64,000 nucleotides of DNA from Cycas panzhihuaensis (Eukaryota > Cycadophyta), in NCBI GenBank assembly GCA_023213395.1, contig CM041465.1:161207741-161271740 (forward strand), read 5' to 3'. Under the pieces are notes generated by a model. The model was given only the letters and a program-made list of their open reading frames with translations. It did not search any database and was not told where the DNA came from. Made by a program: the position numbers and the translations under genes. Positions 36,201-47,620 of the stretch are shown one piece after another; within the stretch, counting starts at the first letter, position 1; every line of letters begins with the position of its first letter.

Positions 36201-36660
36201 GTTCCAAAAGCAACTCAGCCTTAGGGCCTCCATCTCTGACTGATTGAAGGAGATGAGAATAGGACCATCATACTCTATCGAATTCATGAAAATCCCTTAT
36301 GGGCGCAGAAGGACAAAAGTCTCTGCTCTATCCCATTCATGAAAACCCCATGTGGGCATGAAAGGATAAGGATTGTATCATTTTAGAAAATTGGAACCTG
36401 TAAAAACCTGAAAGGGCATGGGGGATGACCAAATGGTATATGGAGACTCAGTAGATTTTAGCTATAAAATTCATTATATTGATTGGCTATCTATCTATAT
36501 TTAAAGAGCCACCTGAGCTAGGTTAGTAGATTAGAAATTTTTTGGGTTTTCTTCCCCATCAGGGTTGCCCACAAAAGTGTCATAGTAGTTTGCTTTGTAA
36601 GAGGCTTAAATGAAGACCTCATTGGATAAAATAAAATAGGATGAAATGACCTTCTACCAT
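36201..36660 (+). other. 3' untranslated region of element E with a 53-bp direct repeat
   Basis: TCTATCGAATTCATGAAAA (from 36274) recurs as TCTATCCCATTCATGAAAA (from 36327), each followed by a TGGGC...AAGGA segment; a weaker third unit follows near 36390-36425. No coding potential seen. Confidence 0.6.
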
Positions 36661-36672
36661 TAAGGGGGAGAT
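36661..36672 (+). other. Polypurine tract of element E
   Basis: TAAGGGGGAGAT directly before the 3' LTR. Confidence 0.85.
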
Positions 36673-36970
36673 TGAAAAGGTTTAATGACATAAGGTCATT
36701 GCATTAGTTGATTATTTCAAAAAAGAGTCTTAAGTGAACTTTAAATTAGATCACTTAAGTGAAATGCACTTTCATGTGTATTATATGTAATTTCATTTTA
36801 CCTAACTCTAATGCTCTGTCTCTCAATATAAAAGTAAAAGCTCAATGGAGGAGATTCATTCTTACCTCCCCATTTTATGAGAGTTACTTTCTTTCTCTCA
36901 AGTCTCTCTTGCTCCTATGTTTGTCTTTGTGTTTAGTGCATGGAGATGAAGGATAGATCCACTCTTTTTA
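36673..36970 (+). repeat. 3' LTR of element E
   Basis: 298 bp, same length as the 5' LTR, without indels. Terminal CA has become TA. Followed by GAACA. Confidence 0.9.
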
Positions 36971-36975
36971 GAACA
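36971..36975. repeat. Target-site duplication of element E (right copy, GAACA)
   Basis: Identical to 29355-29359. Confidence 0.88.
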
Positions 36976-37560
36976 TCCATGGGGCCATAAATATCTATGT
37001 AGACTAGTTAGAGAGGTCAATTTGCTCTATAAATACTATCTAGAAAGCTTTGTCTATGTTGTTTTCCAAGGAGGCACCCTTCATAAATATTTTTATCCAC
37101 TTCAATGTGGGGCAATCCATCATCCATATCCATCTTCTTTATTAGTATTAGACTACTATAATTTAAGTTACTAAATCTCTTGTACCACATGTCACAACTA
37201 AGATTGACTATTGTTTTCAAAGCATAAGTATCAAAAGGATTAAGGACTAGCTTGAAAAGTCTGTCCTTAGTTATTTTTCCCTTGGCAACTACTGCCTTAT
37301 TCCTCTTTTTATATTTAATGGTTCATTCTCCATTGTCAAATATGACTTTATAATCCTAGCCCATCATCTGTCCTACTCATAAAAGGTTCTTCTTCAAGGC
37401 TAGGACAAAAAGTATGTCATCAAGATATTGGGCATCTACTAATTCTATTTGTAGAACTGAATTACCTCTTCCAATGGACTCATGACGGGTGTTATCACTA
37501 AACATAATAGACCCTTTTTCAGTTCTATCCATAGTTTGAAATATATATTGTTTGTGGGTA
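36976..37560 (-). pseudogene. Copia element D: protease and integrase N-part
   Basis: Minus strand. INITHKQYIFQTMDRTEKGS lies where a DSGxSTHMT protease motif is expected; element F has YIDSGCSTHMTHKEHLF at the equivalent place, so the catalytic triplet has been deleted here. The text after it (RHESIGRGN) aligns with F. MWYKRFSNLNYSSL (about 37150-37195) is the integrase zinc region, followed by EGCLLGKQHRQSF and LVYIDIYGPMD (about 36985-37015). The sequence breaks where E is inserted and continues at 29354, with a one-base frame change across the junction. Confidence 0.75.
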
Positions 37561-38762
37561 ATATTGATGGAATAACCTAAATTGTTATATCGACTACCAT
37601 CTTCTTCCTCATGAGCAATGAAACTAGATATAAAGAGTTGATTTTTCTCCCTTGCTTCCACAATTGTATTAGCACTTCCTTTAGTTAATGGACCATGTTT
37701 GGAAAAATATTTATCTTCTATATGACCAACTTGATTGCAAAATATATAATAAAGTAAATCTCTTCTTCTAAAACTAAGATTTCTTCTATGAGGATAAGAC
37801 CTATCAATATGGGATGGTCTTTCTCTTTTCATAAATAGGACTTGATTATCCCTTTGTTTATTATTAGAATAATTGAGGCTGGTCCTTTAAGATTGCATGT
37901 CCCCTTGATAATTTGGACAACATTAGTTTGTCCCATGATTCCTTTCTTGACTTTGGTATCTATTGTGGCTAGTTTTCCTTTGATTAGCACCTTATCATCT
38001 TTGATGTGGAGCTTGATACTTTGGTTATCTTTCTTGGTGTATTTCTTGTCTAGGGTTTCTATTTCTCTCTTTTAGGGATTGGTCCCTAGATTTAGAGGTA
38101 ACATCTTGAGAATTTAATTGTATCCTTTCTTTAATTATAAAAGCATATTTAAGTGATTCATTTGTATTCTATTATTTCTCAATTGGTATCAATAAGTCAT
38201 TTAGTTATTCTATTTTCAATGTACTCAAGTTTTTTGATGCTTTGATACTAGTTGCCACTATTTCAAATCTTTTCACTGTACTAACATATCTTAGGATTTG
38301 TTCAACCACTCTTTATTCAATCAATGTGTCCATAAGAGATCTCATTTGATTAACAATATCTTGCACCTTGGTCATGAATTTAGTTACTAATTTATTAGGC
38401 ATTATCCTAAAATTTTTAAATTTACTCCTTAGAATTTGTAATTTGGATGAAGCAATCTCTTCATAGGTCAATTGTAAGGTGTCCCAAGATTCTTTAGATT
38501 TTACTAAATTACTTACTCTAGGAAATATATGGTCTTCAAGTGCACAAAATATCAGCGTAAGTGCCTTATTATTCTTCTTGATATTTTCTATGTAAGCTAG
38601 TTTCTCAAGATCTATTGGATTTTATCCTAATTATGTATATCCTATTCTCATAATATCCTACATATCATTAGCTATAAGGATGGGTCTCATCCTCTTACTC
38701 CAATTCAAAAGATTAGAACGATCAAACTTAGGGATAATCATATTACCAAAGTTGGCTGCCAT
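37561..38762 (-). pseudogene. Copia gag of element D
   Basis: The minus-strand ATG at 38762 gives MAANFGNMIIPKFDRSNLLN, parallel to F's MATNFRNIIILKFDGNNFLN. Downstream, ALTLIFCALEDHIF and SKESWDTLQLTYE (about 38430-38600) match F and H. The CCHC knuckle has decayed to YYIFCNQVGHIEDKYFSKHG (about 37690-37750), keeping one Cys and the His. Stops occur at scattered Gln and Trp codons. Gag forms the particle; this copy cannot be translated through. Confidence 0.78.
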
Positions 38763-41700
38763 TATTTATCAACTAAGGTTTTGATAAATGTCCTTTCGAT
38801 AAGAATGCCCTTAAAATATAATTGTCTAAATAAGGTTTTAAAATTATCCCAAAAATAAAGTTTTATATTTGTAGTCCCTAAAAAGGTTTCTAGGCTCTAA
38901 GTTTAAGTGTCTCCAAGGGAAGCCTTTGGTTGTTATCCTATCTAGTAGAGCTTGCCCATAAGTGGCAAACCAGGGACCTAATATATCAGTACGTAAGCTA
39001 TTAGCTCAATATACCTCAATATGCAGGCTACTAAGAAGGTGCTTAGACCCTTCTAATTTATGTGTCTACATGCACTGGTTTTATGCCTAGTGATAGATCT
39101 AGTAGTGATGACTTTACTAACCAAGGCACTCACCCTCTCTAGGTCTAGCCTTGGTCTCCAAACTCCAGTAATAGATAGGTTCTTCACCTTAGCCTTCCAC
39201 CTAATATGCAGTGATGTTTCTCATCCAATATGAGTAGGCTAAAGACATATGCATGGCAGTAACTTTAGGGGTCCTAACCATTCCCCTTGTAAGGCTAGAA
39301 ATAGGGTGGTTGATTCATGTGATTATCTTTTTTAATGTGAGAAAAATAAGTATTAAATATGGTCTTGCTTAGATAACAAAGGATTCCTTTTAAGATCAAG
39401 AAATAAAAGAATTTTAATAAGTAAGACTAAATGTTTTTTCAAATAAAAAGGATAAATAATACTTTTGAATCAATTCACTATGAGGAATGAAACAAAAGAT
39501 CAAAATATTTCTTCTTAATAAAGCAATATGAATGCAAGTATGTAAATTATTATCTTTCAACTTGAAAATGCTCCTTGAGCAATAATATAAACAACTTGTT
39601 TGGAAGGAAAGTAATTTGAAAAATATATATATGATCCTTCAAATGAATGCCTTAATGAAAAATAACTTAATAATGAAAGGAGATAGTAACTAAGAAATAA
39701 GATGAAGATATTTCTTATGTAAATTATTATCTTTCAAGTTGAAGAAGCTCCTTGAAAAAGTAAATTAAATAGCTTTCAATGAAACTATATGCATCTTCTC
39801 CAAAGGATTCAATGAATCAATATGGAGTTATAAATAAATGAATCAAGGAGATGAGCTTTCAATATTAAAATACCCTTTCAACAAGATAACTAAATGATCC
39901 TTAAAGAAAATAAAATTTTTAATATAAAGACCAATGTTTAACTTATAATCTTTTTAAATAATAATACGTATTAAAGGATATAAGTGAAATGATATGATTA
40001 AATGGAATAAGCCTTAAAAGCTTAAAAAAACCCAAAAATAACTTGTAACTTATTCAATATAATGTACTTACGAAGCTTCAAAAATAATGGCTTCAAGGCA
40101 AACAAAATATTCCTTTATCTTATGAATCAATGAGCTCAAAATATATAGAGTTACTAGTAAATATTTCTAGAAGCAATGTAGATGAAATGAAGAAATACCT
40201 TTTTATAGATTCACATGCAAACTAGATGTGATCTTGAGGTATTGAAGAAGGAAAATGACCTTAAATGATCAAAAATTCTAAACGAAATCTCTTAGATTTA
40301 GTTTTAGATGTTAAATAAAGAAAATGATAATGATAAGAAGTACTAGTTTGTCGCTTTTGATCTGAATAGGGCTCCTAATCTTTAAGAAGCTAAATATGAT
40401 ACTAAAGAGCTAAAAAATAACTTGTAAGCTTATAAAACCAAGCAAATATTATCAATAATCAATTAGTATCAGATAATAAATGAGTATATTTAGTAAGAAT
40501 AAAAAAACTTAACTCAAAATATCTCAAAATTTATCTAACTAGGATTGAATCAGAGGCTCAACTTCAATGCCTTCAAGGACCTACAAAATAGAGTCAAAAT
40601 ATGATGAAATGTATTCTAATACATAGAGCACTAAGAAAACTTTCCAATAGTTTTGACGGCTTGAAAAACAAAGTTATAAAACTCAAGTTATTAAAGAAAT
40701 TGTATAAGGACCCCTTTATAGCTAATGAATTAAGAGGTACAAAAGAGGGTCAAATTTGACTAGATTAAACTCTCTAAAAATATACTCAAATCAGGTAAGA
40801 AAAAAAAAGGGCCCTAGGTTGTAGAGCTCTGAGTCAAGAATCTAACAATTTAAGCAGTTCGAGAATTTAAGCTCCTAGTGAAAAGATATTGCATAAAACG
40901 TAAACACTATCACTTAGGTCAAAAAACAAAATGAGGTTAGCTTTTGTCCCCTTAGCTAATAAGCCCCTTGGTAGCATAAAGAGTGATGTGACTACTCGCT
41001 AGAGGGTCAAATAGAGATATGACTCCAAACTTTATAAAATATAGAAAATAGTTTTAAAAAAATTAAAAATATATAAAATAGTTTATATTTATTTGAATTC
41101 TACCTAACATGAGGTCACATAGGCTAAATGTGACTGGGGTCCAATGTTTGAAGGGGATAACCCAAAAATAGCCTACCTAAAATCCAAAAAGAAATTTAAT
41201 TTAATTTAATATGCTTTAAACTTTATAAAAAAATAAAGTTTATCAATCAAATTTAATTGGTCATTAACTAGCATGTAACTAGGTGAACTCTAAACAAAAA
41301 ATTTAATTTAAATTTGAGTAAATTAATTAATTTACATCCTGCTTGGGGGTACCATTGATTATAGATAGAGGTGGATTAGAAAAAAAGGTTGAAAAAATAT
41401 ATTTTTTATATATAAAAAAATGAAAATGCTTTAAAAAAATGGCAGATGTATAAATGAAAACATAGATGTAAAGCGATGGTAGCTCTACGTAGGCTTCACT
41501 GAGATGGAGGGTAGAGTCCTGGTATATAAGCATAGAAACATGACTCTAACAGAGGCCACATAGTAGCAGAATCAGATGCAAAAGGCATAGGACATCACAC
41601 AGAGGATTCAACATGAGCAGAGACCACACAAGGGTTGTGAGAGCTCGAGAGAATGACACAACACACATAGGGGCCATGCAGGGTCCACAGGAGGCCATGA

Positions 41701-42040
41701 GAGCTTTCACAAGGGATGTAGGGTACATAGAAGGCTACGTAGAGGTCAAGAACACTTGCACGGAGGGCATAGGTCCATGGGAGGCTATGCACAGGCAATA
41801 CAACCATGTGAGGAGAACGTTGGTCTACTCGAGGCCATATTGAGGCCTTATGGAGGATCAAATGGCCAGTGAGAGAGCACATAAGCTACATAAAGAGTTA
41901 AATGGAGGAGCAGATAGGTTGGTAAGAGACTATATATATAGTTATATTATGCAATATGAAAATATCAAAAATATAGTGCACTTTAATGGAGAATATAATA
42001 AATTGAATGAAATATCAATACTCAAATAAACCTGGCTAGA
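38763..42040 (-). other. Long untranslated leader of element D
   Basis: About 3.3 kb between PBS and gag. 38885-39300 is the pre-gag block shared with F and B; it includes a stem CCAAGG-GAAG-CCTTTGG-like repeat (38913-38929) and TTAGG-GGT-CCTAA near 39270. 40920-41170 shares a second block with F and H. 41540-41930 is a GC-richer island with repeated GAGGCCAT-like words. Open frames in that island occur on both strands and look fortuitous. Confidence 0.6.
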
Positions 42041-42052
42041 GTTCTGATACCA
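42041..42052 (-). other. Primer-binding site of element D
   Basis: The minus strand reads TGGTATCAGAAC, one base from the tRNA-iMet complement. Confidence 0.8.
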
Positions 42053-42054
42053 AA

Positions 42055-42365
42055 TATAGGTCCGAGGAGCATAGCAGGTTGAACAAAGTTACATTTCCAT
42101 CATGAAGAATCAATTACATTCCATTGATTATCTGGTGGTATTAAAAAACACCAGGGAGGCATTCCCATCAATTATATAGTTTGGGGAGGTAGTGGACCAC
42201 CTCAATCCATCATAACAAATAAATAATTCAAAAATAAATAAAATAATATTTAATACTTACCTGGTTGACTTCTTGACAACTACATGGAAGCTCTAGGTGG
42301 CTCAAGGTGTCATTTGGAGGCAAGGTCAACTTGCATACCCTTTAATAATGGGCATTATCCCAACA
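42055..42365 (-). repeat. 5' LTR of element D (right on the plus strand)
   Basis: Partner of 26592-26903. On the element strand: stem GAGGTGG-TCCA-CTACCTC (one mismatch, 42186-42203), TATA-like CTATATAATTG, stem GGGA-ATGCC-TCCC and stem GGTGTT-TTTT-AATACC (42137-42152). Confidence 0.88.
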
Positions 42366-42370
42366 ATCTC
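42366..42370. repeat. Target-site duplication of element D (right copy, ATCTC)
   Basis: Identical to 26587-26591. Confidence 0.85.
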
Positions 42371-43225
42371 ACCACTTGGTTACATATTCTCTAATATAAA
42401 CTAATATTTTTATATTAATTATCATTTACTTCTTATATCTAAAATCTAATTAAATGTGTTACAAATAAATAGTTATCAAACTTTAGATTATCTCAAGTAT
42501 ATACATTCTTAAACTACATGCCTCATACTATTTTTATCCATTCCCACCTTATTTCTAAATTATTATTTAATAATGATAATGTCTCCATGAAGGAGAGACA
42601 TCACATCATCACATTTATACTAATCAAATGGTGTACCTATTAAGCATAGTTATGTAACTAGAAAAATATTTATCTTAAGGCTAATATTAAAATAATTAAA
42701 AAAAAAAAGACATAAGAACTAAGGTTGCATTGCATGACTATAACCTTACCCAATCTAGGTCAAGTCAAGTAGTCTTTGACAAGGAGAAATAGTATTTATA
42801 ATAAAAATCATAGAAGTTGGTAGGCTATCAATTATTAATTAGTGGATCTATTTTTTTAAAAATAGATGGATAACAAAGCATCATCAAGATCTAAGGAAGA
42901 AACTTAAATCTATTAATCAAATTAAGGGATGAATTAAATATAATTTATCTTAAAATAAAATAATCAATTATAATATTTTAGAGTAATAAGAGGGTATATG
43001 AATCAAGAAAATTTGAGTATTTATAAGGAATTTGAATCATATTATATGGTATTACCCCTCATTCTTAGAATCAATTAGTTTAATTCTCCCATGCTTTATA
43101 AAAGACCTTATTTTATGCATAAGGAAGATTAAGAGGAATAATTATTAAAACTTTATTCTAAGGTAACCAACCCAACTATATATCCATATACAGCTCCCCA
43201 CACACATACACATAAGAAGAAATAG
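42371..43225. other. Unassigned AT-rich sequence
   Basis: No gene, LTR or domain recognised. Confidence 0.4.
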
Positions 43226-43229
43226 AAGA

Positions 43230-43690
43230 ATATCATAAAAAAATGTGAATGTTATCAATGCAATAGACAATACACCATAGGGTATAAATTTTAGAATAGA
43301 TAGATGTATTCCAACCTCTTAATTGATAAGAAGGCATATGAGGAGAGGAAAGAACTAAATAAAGAATAAGTTCCCCATAAACATGGATAGCATCAAGCCA
43401 AAGAAGAACCAATTATTTCACTCTTTATAATATTGGGAATAACTTGTTTAGAAATATTGAAAGTAAAGGGAAACCTATAAGAGGAAATAATAATTTTTCT
43501 AGTGGATTCTAATAGCACCCATGATTTTTTTAATCACAATATGGTAAATGGATCAAGACAATGTATGATTCCTCCCACAAATAAGTGGGAGGTGGCAAAA
43601 GGATTTAGAAATAAAGGATCCTATACTTATAATTTTTTTAATCATTGTATTCTAAATGGACCAAGGGAATATACAATAAAATAACCCTCT
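43230..43690 (+). pseudogene. Gypsy gag-knuckle and protease remnant
   Basis: At 43244-43292 the frame reads CECYQCNRQYTIGYKF, matching the plant gypsy knuckle 'xCFxCxxKYxPGHxC' with the His and last Cys lost. About 200 bp further, GITCLEILKVKGNL*EEII and LVDSNSTHDFFNHNMVN (about 43436-43550) match the retropepsin 'xxxLKxKGxxxGxxVxxLIDSGATHNFI' with DSG changed to DSN. The order knuckle-then-protease fits gypsy. A second, diverged copy of the post-catalytic segment (YNFFNHCILNGPREYT) follows at about 43630-43676. No RT is seen. This is a short, old fragment between D and F. Confidence 0.6.
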
Positions 43691-44242
43691 TACAAGATTT
43701 AGAAAAAGGGTTTAGTATGAAATAGTCCTTGAAAAGCTTTAAAATGTAATAAGAGAATGTAATTTACTAGTTGATTTCTTTATCATAACTAAGGGAGTTG
43801 ATTTTTCCTTTAGAAGTAAATAGTTATGGACCCTACAATCCTATAAAACTATTAGAAGTACAATGTTATATAATGTTGTTTAGTGATTATAATATGGTAT
43901 CATCATTAGACTTGATATAAGTTATAATCTCTCAAATATTATTTAATGTGGTGCATACATATCTATAGTCTTATGAATGAACATTATTGAGTTGTACTTG
44001 AGCTTACATAGATTCTTATAAATAATTATTAAAAGTTCTCAAAGTACTTTTAGTCATATATTAGGTATTATCTTATTGGTAGATGTTTGGTGCTATATCA
44101 TTATTCTATAATGAGGTGACTTATTTGTATAAAATAACAAGGTATATTCATAGACAATCATGTAGATACTTAGTTCTTCCTTATGGAAACTAGTTTATAA
44201 TATTTTATATTAATAAGATATCATATTCAAAGTGGATGTTTC
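43691..44242. other. Unassigned AT-rich sequence
   Basis: No gene or repeat recognised. Confidence 0.4.
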
Positions 44243-44247
44243 ATTAT
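44243..44247. repeat. Target-site duplication of copia element F (left copy, ATTAT)
   Basis: ATTAT flanks F here and at 52146-52150. The word is AT-only, but it coincides with independently defined LTR ends. Confidence 0.82.
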
Positions 44248-44613
44248 TGTGGGCATCAAGGTGCAGAGCAGGAGGATTGCAAGTGTAAAAACATCATCTT
44301 CAAAGTGAAAATATTTTTTGAATGTAGAGAGATGGTGTTAAAAAATACCATGGAGTTATTCCCCACCCATAAATAGATAATTTTAGGGAGGCAATAAGCA
44401 CCTCAACCTGACTAATGTTAAAATTTAAAAAATTATTAAAATATTAAGAAAATAATTAAATATCTTATCTGAGGTTGCTATGGCAACTCCATGTCAATTG
44501 CAAGTGACTGTTTAGTGACACTAGGTGGTCAGAGGTGACTTTGGGAGGCTTAAGGTGGCATTGAGAGGCCCAAGGTGCTCACATACACTTGCAAATTGGA
44601 CATTATCCTAACA
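44248..44613 (-). repeat. 3' LTR of element F (left on the plus strand)
   Basis: 366 bp, partner of 51780-52145. Carries the stem GGTATT-TTTT-AACACC on the element strand (44334-44349). The purine tract ATGAGGGAGAA adjoins it at 44614-44624 on the minus strand. Confidence 0.9.
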
Positions 44614-44639
44614 TTCTCCCTCATAATAACCAATACGTA

Positions 44640-46300
44640 GAACTCCCAACTTGTCTCTAAATTTCTAAAATTTGATCTCACCCAAAGTTTTTATGAAGAT
44701 GTCTAATGCTTAATCTTTGGTGCTACAATATGCTAATTCAATTTCTCTTACTTGTACTAGCTCTCAAATAAAATGGCGCTATGTCTTAATATGCTTTGTT
44801 CTATCATGAAATATTGAGTTATTTGTCATCTGTATTATACTATGATCATCATACCAAATTCTTGTAGGTCCTTTCTATTCTAGTTGAAAGTCTTGCAATA
44901 GTCTTCTCAACCAAAATATTTCATATATACCAGTGACTGTTGCTTTATATTTTACTTTGGCTATAGATAACAAGATTATATTTTACTTATTAGTGCTCCA
45001 AGCTGTAGCTATCAAACCCATACTAAAAATATAATCAAACTTCAATTTTCTATTGTTGATATCACATATCTAATCTAAATATATATAGCCTATCAACTTG
45101 AAATTTGATGAAGCTTTATAATATAGACCATATTCTGATGTACCTTTAAGATAATGCAGAATTCTTTTGGCTACTTGCTAATGAGTAGTCTTTAGGTCTT
45201 GCATGAATCTAGATACTACGTTGATTGAATACATTATGTCTGATCGAGTGGATGTTAAGTAAATCAAACTACCAATTAACTATCTATAAAGTGTAGGATC
45301 AATAGGTGTAAATTTGCTAAAGTTGCTAATGGTTTGTAATCAGTCATCCTAAAATTTTGTAGTTAAGTCTAGGGTATATTTCCTCTAGGAGATGAAGATA
45401 ATATTTTTATCCTACCATACTTCCAAACCTAGGAAGTAATGCATTAATCCTAAATCTATCATTTTAAATTCCTTCCACATGGATTCCTTAAAGTTTCATA
45501 AAAGATAAGAGTTATTTCCAATGTAGACAAGATCATTTATGTAGAGTCCCACAATTAGAATAGGCTCTCCCTTGATTTTGATATAGAGATTTGGATATGA
45601 TTGATACCTTGCAAACCTTTGATCTATAAAATATTTGTCAATTTTGGAATACCAAGCCCTAGGTGCTTATTTCAAACCATAAAGTATCTTTTTGAGTTTA
45701 TACACTTTGTCTTCTTCCCTCCTAACTTCAAAACCAAGGGGTTGAGAGACATAGATATCCTCTTTAATGTAGCCATTAAGGAAAGTGATTTTGATGTCTA
45801 TTTAATAAACATTCCATCCCATTTGAGTTGCTAAACTCATCATCATGCAAACAATTTCCATTCATGTAAGATGAGCAAATGTCTCATTGTAATCAATACC
45901 TTCTCTTTAGGCATAACCTTTGGCAACTAATCTAGTTTTGTATTTGTCGATTGATCTATCAAAGTGGAACTTGGTTTTATAGATCCACTTAGTACCAATT
46001 GCTCTTTTATTGGGAGGTAAGTCAACCAATTCCCAAGTATCATTCTTAACAATGGAGTGATATTCATCTTCTATTGCCTTTCTCCAAGAAGCATATATAT
46101 TGGCCTCATCAAAGGTTTGAGGCTCATGGGAATCTAAAACTTTACTCATGAGGGCAAAGTTTACCCTATGTGAGCAAGTGGATCTCTGATTGCTATCCAA
46201 AATATTACCCATATCATGGTTTCTTCAAACCTATTTTGAAAAATATTGTGATGGAGGTTGAGAAGAGGTTCCCTCCCCACTTAGTTCATGAATGACTCAT
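44640..46300 (-). pseudogene. Copia reverse transcriptase-RNase H of element F
   Basis: Minus strand. The open block 45907-46212 includes FDEANIYASWRKAIEDEYHS, NDTWELVDLPPNKRAIGTKW and KYKTRLVAKGYA, the RT start. IDIKITFLNGYIKEDIYVS follows, then YGLK*APRAW (about 45655-45690) with TAA for the invariant Gln. LYINDLVY (about 45525-45550) is the YVDD box with its first Asp changed to Asn. RNase H covers the LIGYIYLD*ICDINNR region (family GYxDADWAGD), IAKVKYKAT and FHDRTKHIKT*RHFI*ELVQV, ending near 44650. The frame is continuous apart from these stops. Confidence 0.87.
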
Positions 46301-47620
46301 CTAGAGCCAAACATATGAGGTACATATTTTGACTTGGTAGAGGTTTCAAAAGTAATCATCACTTATTTTCTCTTTTCTTGATCATTATGATAGAAAGCAT
46401 CTTCTTGAAACTTTATATCTATACTCATCATAACCTTCTTTAACTTAGGATCATAAACCTTGTATGATTTAGAAGTTTCATTATAGCCAAGAAATATACA
46501 CTTGATGTTATGGTCATCCAATTTAGATCTTCTTTAGTCAGGTACATGTGCATAGGCTAAGCACCCAAAAACTCTTAAATGATGTATGTTTAGCTTGTAG
46601 CATGTCTAAGCTTCTTTAGGTGTCTTCCACCTTAAGGATTTAGTAGAGCACCTATTGAGGAGATAAACAGATGTATGGATTGCTTCCACCTAAAAATCAT
46701 GTCCTAAGTTTTTTTCTTCTAACCTACACCTTGCCATTTATACGATGGTATGATTTTTCTTTTCAGCTACACTGTTTTATTATGGGATGTAGGGATTTAT
46801 GAACTACCTTCTTATCCCATGATGCATGCAGTATGCCTTAAATTTATTGGAGATGAATTCTCCTCCATTATTGGATCTTAGTAAGAGAATTTTATACCTA
46901 CTTTATCACTCCATAAAGGTTTTGAAGTCAACAAAGTATTGGAAGGAATCAGATTTGAACTTAAGGAAGAATACCCAACTCTTCCTAGTGTAGTCATCAA
47001 TGAATGCGATGAAGTAGTGTACACCTACTAACAAGGGGAGATCCATAGGGCTGAAAATATCTGTATAGACTAGTTGAAGTGATCCAGATGCCTAATAGCT
47101 GTAAGGCAACCTATTAACCATGTCCCTTCTTTTCATTAAGGCTAAACCGCTATAGTTGAGGTGTCTAAATATCCTATGCTATAAGTCACTATTTAATTTA
47201 ACTATGGTTCTTAAGGCATAAGTATCTGATGGAGTAATGATAAGTTTAAAAAGTCTATCTTTTATTATTTTACCTTTTACAACAATTACTTTATTTTTCT
47301 TTTTGTATTTAATTTTTCATTTACCATTATTAAAGATAATCTTGTAATCATGATCTATCATCTGCCCTACTAATAATAGATTTTTCTTTAAGGTTGGAAT
47401 ATATAATACATCATTGAGGTATCTAGACTCTCCTATATCTATCATGGAGCTATGTTGCCTCTACCAACCAATTCACGGGATGTGTCATCATCGAATATTA
47501 TTGAACCTCTTTTGCTTTTATCCAAGGTACAAAATAAATGCTCCTTGTGAGTCATGTGAGTAGAGCACCCTGAATCAATATACTAGCTATCATCTTCTTC
47601 TTCTTGGTTAGTAAAGCTAG
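46301..47620 (-). pseudogene. Copia protease-integrase of element F
   Basis: Minus strand. YIDSGCSTHMTHKEHLF (about 47530-47585) is an intact-looking retropepsin active site. Downstream are RIFRHLNYSGLALMKRRDM (zinc region, about 47125-47185) and LVYTDIFSPMDLP (about 47045-47085). FIAFIDDYTRKSWVFFLKFK carries a core Asp (about 46960-47005). LRSNNGGEFISNKF (about 46835-46880) and a decayed PYIPQQNG region follow. The protease processes Gag-Pol and the integrase joins cDNA to host DNA. One TAG/TAA cluster at about 47460 and single stops elsewhere disable it. Confidence 0.85.

Larger units (their letters stand above)
29360..36970 (+). mobile_element. Ty1/copia element E nested in element D
   Basis: A 7.6-kb plus-strand copia element with two 298-bp LTRs, a GAACA duplication, a PBS and a clear polypurine tract. 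About 22 of 298 LTR positions differ when counted by eye, nearly all transitions, which makes it the youngest-looking insertion in the window. Gag and pol are collinear but have point stops and frameshifts. It has a long leader of about 2 kb and a repeat-bearing 3' untranslated region. Confidence 0.92.
26592..42365 (-). mobile_element. Ty1/copia element D, interrupted by copia element E
   Basis: Minus-strand copia retrotransposon with LTRs of 312 and 311 bp (26592-26903, 42055-42365) and a perfect ATCTC duplication. Without element E (29360-36970) and one GAACA copy it is about 8.2 kb. On the minus strand the order is LTR, PBS (42041-42052), a leader of about 3.3 kb, gag from 38762, knuckle, protease remnant, integrase (split by E), RT, RNase H, LTR. 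The length is mostly leader. Its gag, leader and LTR stem-loops are related to those of element F. Confidence 0.9.

Noticed and set aside
41546-41882. Overlapping open frames on both strands in the leader of D
   Set aside because: Explained by locally higher GC content; no family resemblance and no conservation in F.
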